Below are positions 6,645-14,164 of a stretch of 26,164 nt of DNA, in pieces. The position numbers and the translations under genes are program-made. This stretch comes from a virus. A model generated the notes under the pieces. That model saw only the letters and a list, made by a program, of their open reading frames with translations. It was not told the DNA's origin and searched no databases. The stretch lies in the IMG/VR virus record IMGVR_UViG_3300012012_001804, positions 18,767-44,930 of that record, one strand, 5' to 3'. How positions within the stretch are numbered: the stretch's first letter is position 1; each line of letters begins with the position of its first letter.

Positions 6645-7373
6645 TTATAATCCGAATCGTGTTTTTGTTGCGTTGTAGTTTTGGTTGATTTCTGTGGAGG
6701 AGAGGGCTCGGTTGTAGATCTGGGTATTATAAACATTACCATTCCATCCTAATGTTGGAGTAGTAGCACCAGTTTTATTACTGGCTATCCAAAAAGGTGT
6801 TGTTGCTACTGTAGCAGTATTAGTTGTAGTACTATATGTGTTATTATCTAATACTCCATTAACATACATAAATATTTTTTGTGATGCATCTTTCCCAAAA
6901 GTTATATTATATATTGTGTTTCTTAAAAAGGTTGTTGTTGATATTGATGCATATCCAGAACCAACCCCATTATTGGTTACTACTCCTTGGACTTTAAAAT
7001 AAGCATATAATTTATTGTTAGTATCTATAAAAAACCCAATATCGTCCTGAGAAGCATTGAAATTTTTAATACTAAATAAATCACCTCTATTACTTCCAGC
7101 CATTCTAACCCAGTAGTTTGCTGTAAATTGATTATTTGATAATATTAAAGATGATATATTTCCACAATTTACATAATCATCAACCCCATCAAAAACAATA
7201 CTACCACCATTCCCAGAATTAAACGTAGGACCATTGGTTAAAGTTCCTGTGTTATTATTTCCTGATAAATCAAACCAAGAGGTACCACTGCCTGGATATG
7301 AATTTTTATCGGCAGCATCTAATTCTAATACTAACCCATCTTGTACTATATCTGGTCCACCTGATATTCCCAT
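6645..7373 (-). CDS. LamG-domain virion adhesin, copy C
   Basis: A 242-residue LamG/concanavalin A-like protein. The N-terminal block contains GLVLELDAADKNSYPGSG, SWFDLSGNNNTGTLTNGP and GSIVFDGVDDYVNCG; the C-terminal block is TQIYNRALSSTEINQNYN, ending RFGL. About 75 bp at its 3' end and an 87-bp block in its 5' part (7185-7271) are almost identical to copy D, although the roughly 450 bp between them are unrelated. That pattern points to recombination or gene conversion through conserved ends. One base separates it from copy D upstream, so the two are co-transcribed. It probably binds surface glycans as part of the virion, by inference. Confidence 0.82.
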   Translation of the reverse strand: MGISGGPDIVQDGLVLELDAADKNSYPGSGTSWFDLSGNNNTGTLTNGPTFNSGNGGSIVFDGVDDYVNCGNISSLILSNNQFTANYWVRMAGSNRGDLFSIKNFNASQDDIGFFIDTNNKLYAYFKVQGVVTNNGVGSGYASISTTTFLRNTIYNITFGKDASQKIFMYVNGVLDNNTYSTTTNTATVATTPFWIASNKTGATTPTLGWNGNVYNTQIYNRALSSTEINQNYNATKTRFGL

Positions 7374-7374
7374 A

Positions 7375-8037
7375 TTATAATCCGAATCGTGTTTTTGTTG
7401 CGTTGTAGTTTTGGTTGATTTCTGTGGAGGAGAGTGCTCGGTTGTAGATTGATACTTGTGCTATATTACCTTGCCAAAAACTACTAAGAGGAATGTTGGT
7501 ATTATCATAATAAGCACCCAAACCTGTACCTGTTGAAGAAGATAATGTAGTTGCTCTAGTTCCTAAGGAAGTGCCATTTACAAAGCCTTCGTATTCTGTT
7601 GAGGAATTAATTCTTATACCTAATAAAAACCATAAATTTACAGTTAAGGTTACTCCTGAAATATAACTAGAATCTGATCCTACTCTAAGATATACATCGG
7701 TATTATTAACACCTAAATATACACGATCTGGATCTCTGTGGGAATATGCTAATCTTAACCCCGAGGATACCGAAGTATTTTTTACCCATATCAAATATGT
7801 TTTTCCATCACTTGTATTGATATTAGGTAAGTTTACTGCATCATCTACTCCATCAAAAACAATACTACCACCATTCCCAGAATTAAACGTAGGACCATTG
7901 GTTAAAGTTCCTGTGTTATTATTTCCTGATAAATCTCTCCAAGAGGTACCACTGCCTGGATATGAATTTCTATCGGCAGCATCTAGTGCCAATACTAATC
8001 CGTTTGTTATTGTGGTTGGTCCGTTTGAAAAACTCAT
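7375..8037 (-). CDS. LamG-domain virion adhesin, copy D
   Basis: A 220-residue LamG/concanavalin A-like protein with GLVLALDAADRNSYPGSG, SWRDLSGNNNTGTLTNGP and GSIVFDGVDDAVNLP at the N-terminal end, and VSIYNRALSSTEINQNYN ending RFGL at the C-terminal end. The end blocks match copy C nearly base for base; the central region (about residues 70-190, with HRDPDRVYLGVNNTDVYLRV) differs. A promoter-like motif ends two bases before the ATG, so the message would be nearly leaderless. This motif may drive copies D, C and B as one transcript, as no other motif separates them. Confidence 0.82.
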   Translation of the reverse strand: MSFSNGPTTITNGLVLALDAADRNSYPGSGTSWRDLSGNNNTGTLTNGPTFNSGNGGSIVFDGVDDAVNLPNINTSDGKTYLIWVKNTSVSSGLRLAYSHRDPDRVYLGVNNTDVYLRVGSDSSYISGVTLTVNLWFLLGIRINSSTEYEGFVNGTSLGTRATTLSSSTGTGLGAYYDNTNIPLSSFWQGNIAQVSIYNRALSSTEINQNYNATKTRFGL

Positions 8038-8039
8038 TT

Positions 8040-8051
8040 GTTATAAATATT
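8040..8051 (-). promoter_or_regulatory. Late-promoter-like motif copy 8
   Basis: An exact AATATTTATAAC on the coding strand, two bases before the ATG at 8037 and overlapping the TAA stop of the upstream LamG gene. It is the tightest spacing in the set, shared with copy 9. Confidence 0.55.
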
Positions 8052-8736
8052 AAAGTCCAAATCTGGATTTTTGGGCATTGTAGTTTTGGAGGATTTCTGT
8101 TGAGGAGAGAGCGCGGTTGTAGATTTGCATGTTTGCAATTCTTCCATTAAAAAATTGTGATGATGGTGCTTCTTGTTCATTTCCTATTATTCCATTATAT
8201 GATGTAGCTCCTTCAGCAGAAAATCCTGTTGATGTTGATCCTATCTGGTTTCCATTTTTGTATAAAGCAGCAGTAGCGGCAGTAGCATTATACACTATTC
8301 CTACTTGAATCCAAGTGTTATTAGTTAAACTTGCTGCTGTTTCTATTAAACTGCCTCCTGTATGGTAATATGTTAAGTCTCCGGCTGATATTCTGTTAGT
8401 TGTAAAACCAAAACCACCTCCACTTAAAGATCTTGTTCCACATATACCTGCTCTTAAAGTTGTTGTTAAATAGATAAAACAAAGTATTGTTTTTGTTCCA
8501 ACAGGTGATATAGAAGAAGTAAAAGAACTTACGTAATCATCAACCCCATCAAAAACAATCGAACCTCCATTCCCACTATTGAAAGTCGGTCCATTAGTTA
8601 AAGTACCATTGTTACCATTTCCCGACATGTCTCTCCAGGTTGTTCCTGAACCAGGATAAGAATTTGGGTCGGCTGCATTTAGTGCTAAAACTAAACCGTC
8701 TGTAACTATTTTTCCGAATGCGTATTGGGTTGCCAT
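8050..8736 (-). CDS. LamG-domain virion adhesin, copy E
   Basis: A 228-residue LamG/concanavalin A-like protein. Shared blocks: GLVLALNAADPNSYPGSG, WRDMSGNGNNGTLTNGP and GSIVFDGVDDYVSS at the N-terminal end, and MQIYNRALSSTEILQNYNAQ ending RFGL at the C-terminal end. Its 3' end closely matches copy B. The central region (about residues 70-200) is distinct. It starts six bases after the stop of copy F with an A-rich leader and no clear SD site, so it is presumably translated from the same message as F. A surface-ligand-binding role is inferred from the fold. Confidence 0.82.
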   Translation of the reverse strand: MATQYAFGKIVTDGLVLALNAADPNSYPGSGTTWRDMSGNGNNGTLTNGPTFNSGNGGSIVFDGVDDYVSSFTSSISPVGTKTILCFIYLTTTLRAGICGTRSLSGGGFGFTTNRISAGDLTYYHTGGSLIETAASLTNNTWIQVGIVYNATAATAALYKNGNQIGSTSTGFSAEGATSYNGIIGNEQEAPSSQFFNGRIANMQIYNRALSSTEILQNYNAQKSRFGL

Positions 8737-8742
8737 ATTGTT

Positions 8743-9411
8743 TTATAATCCGAATCTGCCTTTGGTTGCGTTGTAGTTTTGGGTGATTTCTTGGGAGGAG
8801 AGTGCTCGGTTGTAAACTTGAACTAAAGCTATATTAGCATCTGAGTTATCAAGAGTATCATATTCTGCTCCTATTATAAGATTGGAAGTATTTCCTGAAA
8901 TAGTACCTGTTTGGGAATATGTGGTTGTACTAATAGTAGTGTTTAAATAAGCTCTCATTGTTTGTCCATCCCACGTTGCTGTATATAATTTCCATCCCGG
9001 TGTGGGATTTATTCCAATATTCCCACCAATTTGGGAACTTGTAAATGTAAAAAATTGTAAAGTTCCTGCTACTTCTCTAAGAATATAACATAGTCCACCG
9101 GGGTTTTTCCATTTTCCTACAACTTTTATATTTTTTGTTTTTTTATTTACCCAAGCAGATATTGTAAGTCCTGTCATTTGATTTAAAGTAGAACTACTAG
9201 GTGCACTAACATAATCATCCGATCCATCAAAAACAATCGAACCTAAGTTAGCCGAATTAAAAGTAGGTCCATTAGTTAATGTTCCATTGTTTCCACTTCT
9301 ACTTAAGTCACTCCATGTTGTTCCTGAACCAGGATAAGATCTTGTATTGGCAGCATCTAAATACAAAACCAATCCATTTGTAATTATACGAGGGCTGTAA
9401 CCAAAAGCCAT
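8743..9411 (-). CDS. LamG-domain virion adhesin, copy F
   Basis: A 222-residue LamG/concanavalin A-like protein, first in transcription order of the array. It has GLVLYLDAANTRSYPGSG, WSDLSRSGNNGTLTNGP and GSIVFDGSDDYVSAP at the N-terminal end, and VQVYNRALSSQEITQNYN ending RFGL at the C-terminal end. The centre contains TISAWVNKKTKNIKVVGKW, WKLYTATWDGQTMRAYLN and NLIIGAEY, matching the canonical LamG_3 pattern, so this copy best supports the family call. Its ATG overlaps the TAA of the large fibre gene (TAATG), and an AAGGAG site lies six bases upstream, indicating coupled expression with that fibre. Confidence 0.85.
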   Translation of the reverse strand: MAFGYSPRIITNGLVLYLDAANTRSYPGSGTTWSDLSRSGNNGTLTNGPTFNSANLGSIVFDGSDDYVSAPSSSTLNQMTGLTISAWVNKKTKNIKVVGKWKNPGGLCYILREVAGTLQFFTFTSSQIGGNIGINPTPGWKLYTATWDGQTMRAYLNTTISTTTYSQTGTISGNTSNLIIGAEYDTLDNSDANIALVQVYNRALSSQEITQNYNATKGRFGL

Positions 9412-11489
9412 TATATACTCCTTATTATTGTTTTAATTGTCCAAGAACCTGTTGCTGAAGAACCTGTTAATACCATATTTGATCCTGATACTATAACTGT
9501 AAAATTTATTGCCGAAGTACTACCAAAAGATGTTGTAGTTGTTTCTGTAAAGTTTACTGAAGAACCACTCCAAATAGCCATAATTTGACCTGCTCTTGCA
9601 TTAGAGCCTGATCTTACTGTGTAATCATAAAATGCTCCATCGTAAGAGGATGTTGGTAAACTGTAAACAACAAACGAACCTGAATTGGTTTGTGTTATTT
9701 TGTTTGTTGTGTAAAGGGCTGGAGCCAAATAGTTACCCATATTTGTGGTACTATCTGAAAATACTTCCAAGATTGGTAAACCTGAAATATCGTTTACACT
9801 GAATAAGGAACCTGTTAGTGAATCTGTTACTGAGAATAATTCACCTTGAGAACCTTGAACAGTGAAAATTGGTTGTGTAGAGCCTGATCCTATTACTGTT
9901 AAAATAGTTCCTGAAATTGCTGTGTTGAAAGAACCTGAAAGACGGGTTTGTCCTGCAACTTGTAGAGAACCTGTTAATGTGCTGACATCGGTTGAAGCGT
10001 TTCCTATTTTTACTCCTGTATTTGTAACTTGGAATTCAACTAAAGAGCCTGTTATTACTGTAAGAGAGCCTGTTATTACTACGTTTTGATTTAAAGGATT
10101 TACAAAAGATGCAGTTGAGGCAAATGAGGAACTTACAGCATTTAACACGTAAGAAGCTGTTGTTGCAAAAGAAGCACTAACAGCATTTAACACGTAAGAG
10201 GATGTTGTTGCTAATGAAGCAGTTCCTAATAAAGAGCCTGTAAATGAAGTAGCAATAACACTACCTGTTACAGTAACACTACCACTAACATCTAAAATAC
10301 CATTTAAAGCAGATTCTTTACCAATTCCAACTTTAGATTGAGAAACAAATAATGCTCTTTGACCAAACTGTCCTATTCTAACAGTGTTATCTGAAAATGC
10401 CTCTATTACAGGTAAACCTGAAATTGTATTTACTGAGAATAAAGAACCGGAAAGTGTATCTGTAATTTGGAATAAATTACCTAAACTACCATTTACTGTT
10501 AAAACAGTTGAACCTGATCCTTGTAAAGTGGCTGCTACTGTTGAGGCACTTACTGTAAGAGAGCCTGTTACTGTAGAGGGTCCAATAACACTTAAACTTC
10601 CTGTTATTATTGCTGAGCCTGTAAATGGGAAAGATGAAGCATTTGCAACATAAGAGGCAGTAGTTGCAAATGAAGCACTAACAGCATTTAATACGTAAGA
10701 GGCTGTTGTTGCATAAGAGGCACTTGTTGCTTGAGAGGAACTAACTGCCCAACTTGAAGTACCAAATAAAGAACCTGTTATTGTTGGGGCATTTAACGAA
10801 CCTGTTACTAAAACAGGACCTGTTTTTATATCTACTGTACCCCATAGAGTTTGGGTATCATTTGAAGCATCACCAAATTGGTTTGAACCAGATGAATATA
10901 TTACAGATGCTGATTCTATATTAACATTTAAATAAGAAATAGAGGCTGTACCATTTATAGATAAATTACCTGTTATGGTAAGATTTTGATTTAAATTATT
11001 TAAATAAGAAGCGGTAGAGGCAAACGATGCACTAACAGCGTTTAATACATAAGAGGCAGTTGTTGCAAATGATGAACTAGTTGCTATTGAGGCAGTAGAG
11101 GCAAACGAGGAACTTAAAGCATTTGTAGCATACGAAGCACTTACAGCATTAGACGAACTAACAGCAAAAGAAGATGTTAGTGCATATGAAGAACTTAATG
11201 CATAAGAAGAACTAACAGCAAAAGAGGAAGTTAGGGAAGAGGGGGAGTAAGAGGCTGTTAAAGCATATGAAGAACTAACAGCAAAAGAAGATGTTAGTGC
11301 ATATGAAGAACTTACAGCATATGAGGAACTTATTGCAAAAGAGGAAGAATTAAATTCTTTTACAACACCCGCAGAACCACTTCCGTAATATAATTTACCA
11401 TCAAAAACGTTAATTGCTAATTCTCCTTGTACTAGAGTTGAAGGTTTACTTCCAGAATTTGCACTATTTTTGGTTATTATTGTAGACAT
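9411..11489 (-). CDS. Large repeat-rich tail-fibre-like protein
   Basis: A 692-residue protein. The N-terminus MSTIITKNSANSGSKPSTL...GELAINVFDGKLYYG is a common phage fibre start (SKP...L..GELAIN...DGKLYY). Residues of about 50-165 are short repeats of the SSYALTSSFAVSS type. Two copies of a larger module follow, containing GSLFSVN-ISGLPVIEAFSD (about residues 340-365) and GSLFSVNDISGLPILEVFSD (about 545-570), separated by ITGSL/TASYVLNAVSASF repeats. The C-terminal roughly 90 residues (YSLPTSSYDGAFYDYTVRSG onward) look like a receptor-end or trimer head domain. It is probably a fibrous virion appendage, and the LamG genes immediately downstream may encode partners. A promoter-like motif ends two bases before the ATG. 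Confidence 0.8.
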   Translation of the reverse strand: MSTIITKNSANSGSKPSTLVQGELAINVFDGKLYYGSGSAGVVKEFNSSSFAISSSYAVSSSYALTSSFAVSSSYALTASYSPSSLTSSFAVSSSYALSSSYALTSSFAVSSSNAVSASYATNALSSSFASTASIATSSSFATTASYVLNAVSASFASTASYLNNLNQNLTITGNLSINGTASISYLNVNIESASVIYSSGSNQFGDASNDTQTLWGTVDIKTGPVLVTGSLNAPTITGSLFGTSSWAVSSSQATSASYATTASYVLNAVSASFATTASYVANASSFPFTGSAIITGSLSVIGPSTVTGSLTVSASTVAATLQGSGSTVLTVNGSLGNLFQITDTLSGSLFSVNTISGLPVIEAFSDNTVRIGQFGQRALFVSQSKVGIGKESALNGILDVSGSVTVTGSVIATSFTGSLLGTASLATTSSYVLNAVSASFATTASYVLNAVSSSFASTASFVNPLNQNVVITGSLTVITGSLVEFQVTNTGVKIGNASTDVSTLTGSLQVAGQTRLSGSFNTAISGTILTVIGSGSTQPIFTVQGSQGELFSVTDSLTGSLFSVNDISGLPILEVFSDSTTNMGNYLAPALYTTNKITQTNSGSFVVYSLPTSSYDGAFYDYTVRSGSNARAGQIMAIWSGSSVNFTETTTTSFGSTSAINFTVIVSGSNMVLTGSSATGSWTIKTIIRSI
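9418..9423 (-). promoter_or_regulatory. Shine-Dalgarno site for LamG copy F
   Basis: AAGGAG on the coding strand, six bases before the ATG at 9411, within the last codons of the fibre gene. It is the strongest SD site seen in the window. Confidence 0.65.
11155..11314 (-). repeat. Direct repeat inside the fibre gene
   Basis: An identical 43-bp stretch occurs at 11155-11197 and 11272-11314, 117 bp (39 codons) apart and in frame. It encodes part of the SSYALTSSFAVSS repeat tract. Further degenerate copies of the same unit flank it. The in-frame period means expansion or contraction would change fibre length without breaking the gene. Confidence 0.8.
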
Positions 11490-11491
11490 TT

Positions 11492-11503
11492 GTTATAAAT
11501 ATT
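11492..11503 (-). promoter_or_regulatory. Late-promoter-like motif copy 9
   Basis: An exact AATATTTATAAC on the coding strand, two bases before the ATG of the large fibre gene and overlapping the TAA stop of the preceding gene. Confidence 0.55.
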
Positions 11504-11867
11504 AAAAAGTTCCTCCATCTATTATACCAACAAAATAAGAAGCAGTCACAGCTCCTGTAACTTTAATTGAACCTGTCACTATTAAACTACCTGTTATTTC
11601 TGCTGAACCTGTATATGGAAAAGAGGAAGCGTTTGCTACGTAGGAGGCTGTTAAAGCATAAGATGAACTTGTTGCATAATCTGCAAAGGAAGCTGTTCCG
11701 AATAAACTTCCTGTAAAACTACCTGTAAAAGATCCTGTAGGAGATGCTCCTGAACCAGATATTACAAATAAAGAACCTGTACCATCATAAACATTAACTC
11801 CATCAGTTTGAAGGAGTCTTTGATAGGTGTAGCTTATTGCTGATCCTGATAGGTTTAATGATGGCAT
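11502..11867 (-). CDS. Short fibre-like protein with ASY/TGS repeats
   Basis: A 121-residue Ser/Gly/Thr-rich protein. It contains ASPTGSFTGSFTGSLFGTASFA, then ATSSSYALTASYVANASSFPYTGS and ITGSLIVTGSIKVTGAV, and ends DGGTF. The repeats match the neighbouring large fibre, which contains the same ASYVANASSFPFTGSA segment. The GGTF end is shared with the short protein at 12886-13218. It is probably a small virion or fibre-base component. It starts 11 bases after the previous stop with an A-rich leader. Confidence 0.65.
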   Translation of the reverse strand: MPSLNLSGSAISYTYQRLLQTDGVNVYDGTGSLFVISGSGASPTGSFTGSFTGSLFGTASFADYATSSSYALTASYVANASSFPYTGSAEITGSLIVTGSIKVTGAVTASYFVGIIDGGTF

Positions 11868-11878
11868 TAGTTTTCAAC

Positions 11879-12451
11879 TTAAAATTTATCTACAAGATAG
11901 CTTAAAGTTGATTCTAATACTTTACCAGAGATTTTGTTTTCTAAAATGTGGTTTTTAACGATATTTTTTGCTGTTTTATTTGTTTTTAACATAACATCCA
12001 ATGAGGAATATTTTGTAAAATCAATATTTTCTTTAACTAGCTTTTTATATATCTTTTCTCCGTCGGTATCAGAATTAACTTTTTTAGTATCGTAATCAAT
12101 ATAAGAAACCTCTGTTACTTCTACAAGTGGTTTTGAAGAAGTTTTTTCCTCTATCATTTCAACAAATACATTTCTAGATTGTTCTATGATATAATCTGAT
12201 TTCCAGGGAGTAAAATAAACATCATCAGCAATAACTTCTAGTTTGATGTTGCCTTTGTCTTTAAATTCACCAAAGTTTTTAAATTTACCAATGTTTACTT
12301 CACAAATTCCATCCTTAATTTTGCCATCAAACATTAAGTTGTGGCTTTGTCCTTCTATCACCAAACGAGCTAATGCTGTTGATTCGGATGCTCCTTCTAA
12401 AGTTACTTTACATTTGAAAGTATTTATTTTATCTGTGTATAATTTGAACAT
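11879..12451 (-). CDS. Conserved hypothetical virion-region protein
   Basis: A 190-residue protein beginning MFKLYTDKINTFKCKVTLEG. The N-terminal half (residues 1-95) is beta-rich and ends in a YFTPWKSDYII segment; the C-terminal half is helical and Lys/Glu-rich (about residues 140-190). From memory, proteins starting LYTDKIN-F and carrying an IKLEVIADD-YF-PW segment occur in structural regions of T4-like marine phages, but I know of no assigned function. It overlaps the upstream gene by 23 bases, indicating co-transcription and perhaps translational coupling. No enzymatic motif is visible. Confidence 0.7.
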   Translation of the reverse strand: MFKLYTDKINTFKCKVTLEGASESTALARLVIEGQSHNLMFDGKIKDGICEVNIGKFKNFGEFKDKGNIKLEVIADDVYFTPWKSDYIIEQSRNVFVEMIEEKTSSKPLVEVTEVSYIDYDTKKVNSDTDGEKIYKKLVKENIDFTKYSSLDVMLKTNKTAKNIVKNHILENKISGKVLESTLSYLVDKF

Positions 12452-12860
12452 TTTCTAGTACTACTTTTTGGCCTATTTTTTCTGTTAGGATGTTTTCAAC
12501 TTTGTCTTTGAATTGGGCTTTAACCTCAAGGTTTTTATCCTTTTCAATGACCTTAGTTAAATCATCTATCATAAATATTATCTTTATCTTTTTCTTTCGC
12601 TTTTTACGACCTGCTTGTTGATCTTGATAATCGTAACCTGAAGGAAAAGCAACAGTAAGTAGTACAGCATGATTCCATAAAACAGCAAAAGGAGGAGGAA
12701 TCTCTATTTCAAATGCCTCATAAAGATAAGAGGCATAAACATTGTCTCCAAAATATTGGTCCCAGGTAACATCGGCTTGATCCCAGTTAACCAGTTCTAC
12801 TTGCGTTATAACACCAAGAGGATTGTTTATGTTGATATTTACCGGGGTAATTTCTCCCAT
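12429..12860 (-). CDS. Hypothetical protein with internal basic patch
   Basis: A 143-residue protein I do not recognise. The N-terminal 80 residues are Asp/Tyr/Trp-rich and hydrophobic (NWDQADVTWDQYFGDNVYAS, then FAVLWNHAVLLTVAF). A very basic patch, GRKKRKKKIKI, follows at about residues 84-94, then an acidic/Lys-rich helical C-terminus. The patch could contact nucleic acid or acidic partners, but that is speculation. The start follows a degenerate form of the promoter-like motif (coding TATATTGTATATAACAA). The 3' end overlaps the next gene. Confidence 0.6.
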   Translation of the reverse strand: MGEITPVNININNPLGVITQVELVNWDQADVTWDQYFGDNVYASYLYEAFEIEIPPPFAVLWNHAVLLTVAFPSGYDYQDQQAGRKKRKKKIKIIFMIDDLTKVIEKDKNLEVKAQFKDKVENILTEKIGQKVVLENVQIIHR

Positions 12861-12885
12861 TTGTTATATACAATATAATACCATT

Positions 12886-13218
12886 TTAAAACGTACCCCC
12901 ATTAATGTATGAGGCTGTTTGAGCATAAGAGGCACTTACAACTGTTAAAGTAGATAAATTTACTAAAAAAGTACTTCCATCTCCTTTAGTGAATGTTAGA
13001 TTAGGATTTGAAAAAGAGGCAGTAACCAATAATGAACCTGTGTTGGTTGATCCTCCTCCCCCTGAAAAGTCTAATGTTAGATTATTGAAATCTCCTATTG
13101 TAACTCCTGCTCCGGAACCTGTTATAACTAATTCATTTAGATAAGTAGTTAATAAAACACTTCCACTATAAACCTTTAAAAAGGTTAAACCAGTATTAGA
13201 GTTATTTAATATAGCCAT
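12886..13218 (-). CDS. Short fibre-like protein with Gly-rich linker
   Basis: A 110-residue protein with a beta-rich N-terminal part (LTFLKVYSGSVLLTTYLNEL), a GGGGSTNTGSLLVTASF linker at about residues 53-69, and a C-terminal VVSASYAQTASYINGGTF. The ASY repeats and GGTF end link it to the protein at 11502-11867 and to the large fibre, suggesting one family of fibre or fibre-adaptor subunits. It begins seven bases after the stop of the gp15-like gene and opens the fibre island. Confidence 0.6.
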   Translation of the reverse strand: MAILNNSNTGLTFLKVYSGSVLLTTYLNELVITGSGAGVTIGDFNNLTLDFSGGGGSTNTGSLLVTASFSNPNLTFTKGDGSTFLVNLSTLTVVSASYAQTASYINGGTF

Positions 13219-13225
13219 TAACTAT

Positions 13226-14164
13226 TTATAAAGAAGTTTCTGTTGATGGGGGATCAATAAAAGTAGTACTATTTCTATTGTTGGTGTCTATAAATCTTGA
13301 ATCAGAGGGAATAGAATCTATGCTAGAGGCCTCAAGACTAAATACTGTTTTAGTTTTATTGGAGAATTTCTTCAAAGCAGTAACATCTTTCTGTATTGTA
13401 TCAGGAATAATGTAACCATTTAATTTAACACTGAATGTACTTCTTACAATTTTTTCATCATCTTGTGCTAATTCGGTTTGGAATCCAAACGAATCAATCA
13501 TTGCCTTAAATTGATAACGTTGAGGATCACCCCAGTAAGCATCTGAAGCATATTCCATTGCTTCAACTATTTTATTTAATTGTTCTACATAATAAGTAAA
13601 CACTGCTACCTCATAAGTTACAGTCAAATAATCAGGCATAATAACAGCATAATATTCTTTTTGAGGAACTCTATTATTTAATACCTTAAAATTATCGTAA
13701 GCATTTTTAGGACTATAGTTTTTAGTGAAAACCTGGAATAGATTAGGGTTATTTGCATCTAATTTATTTGCAATAGCTCTATTTTTGGTTATGTCTGTTC
13801 TTTTAAACATAATCAAAGGAGCCATGATTTTACCTTTTTGGTCTCTATAATAACCATCCTTTTGAAATGATTTCCATTTTTCAGGAGAACCATAGATTAC
13901 AGGAACAGGTAAACGAGAGCCATTTTGTATTACAGTTGGTTTAATTACATTTTGAAAATAATAAAAAACAGATTCATCAATATCTTGAATACCAACCGAA
14001 AATGGTTTTGTAGTATCTCCTTTAAAAGAGGTATTTAATGCTCTATTGGTTTGAGGAGTTTCTATAAAATCATTAGGATTACCTGCCTGTGGATAATAAG
14101 GTGTATGCTGTTCTTTAGACAGCTGTTGTTGGGTTTTTGGTATTGGTTTTCTATTATTAGGCAT
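13226..14164 (-). CDS. 15: gp15-like tail terminator / sheath stabiliser protein
   Basis: A 312-residue protein (T4 gp15 is 272). Gene order after gp13-like and gp14-like proteins, a VPVIYGSPEKWKSFQ segment (about residues 92-106), and a central EYYAVIMPDYLTVTYEVAVFTYYVEQL-type region followed by DSFGFQTELAQDDEKIVRSTFSVKLNG all suit the T4 gp15 tail completion family. That family caps the tail and binds the neck. The N-terminal 50 residues are Pro/Gln/Asn-rich and probably flexible; the C-terminal about 50 are Ser/Thr/Asn-rich. The start codon overlaps the previous stop (TAATG). The family call is by order and remembered pattern, so a gp3-like terminator remains possible. Confidence 0.65.
   Translation of the reverse strand: MPNNRKPIPKTQQQLSKEQHTPYYPQAGNPNDFIETPQTNRALNTSFKGDTTKPFSVGIQDIDESVFYYFQNVIKPTVIQNGSRLPVPVIYGSPEKWKSFQKDGYYRDQKGKIMAPLIMFKRTDITKNRAIANKLDANNPNLFQVFTKNYSPKNAYDNFKVLNNRVPQKEYYAVIMPDYLTVTYEVAVFTYYVEQLNKIVEAMEYASDAYWGDPQRYQFKAMIDSFGFQTELAQDDEKIVRSTFSVKLNGYIIPDTIQKDVTALKKFSNKTKTVFSLEASSIDSIPSDSRFIDTNNRNSTTFIDPPSTETSL

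Noticed and set aside
9411-11489. Regularly spaced short repeats resembling an array such as CRISPR
   Set aside because: The repeats are in frame, degenerate, and encode Ser/Ala/Tyr-rich fibre segments within one long reading frame; there are no unique spacers of constant length.
13223-13230. TATAAATA in coding orientation just before the 12886-13218 gene
   Set aside because: It is a single occurrence, spans the stop codon of the gp15-like gene and lacks the flanking consensus of the recurring motif; probably chance in AT-rich sequence.
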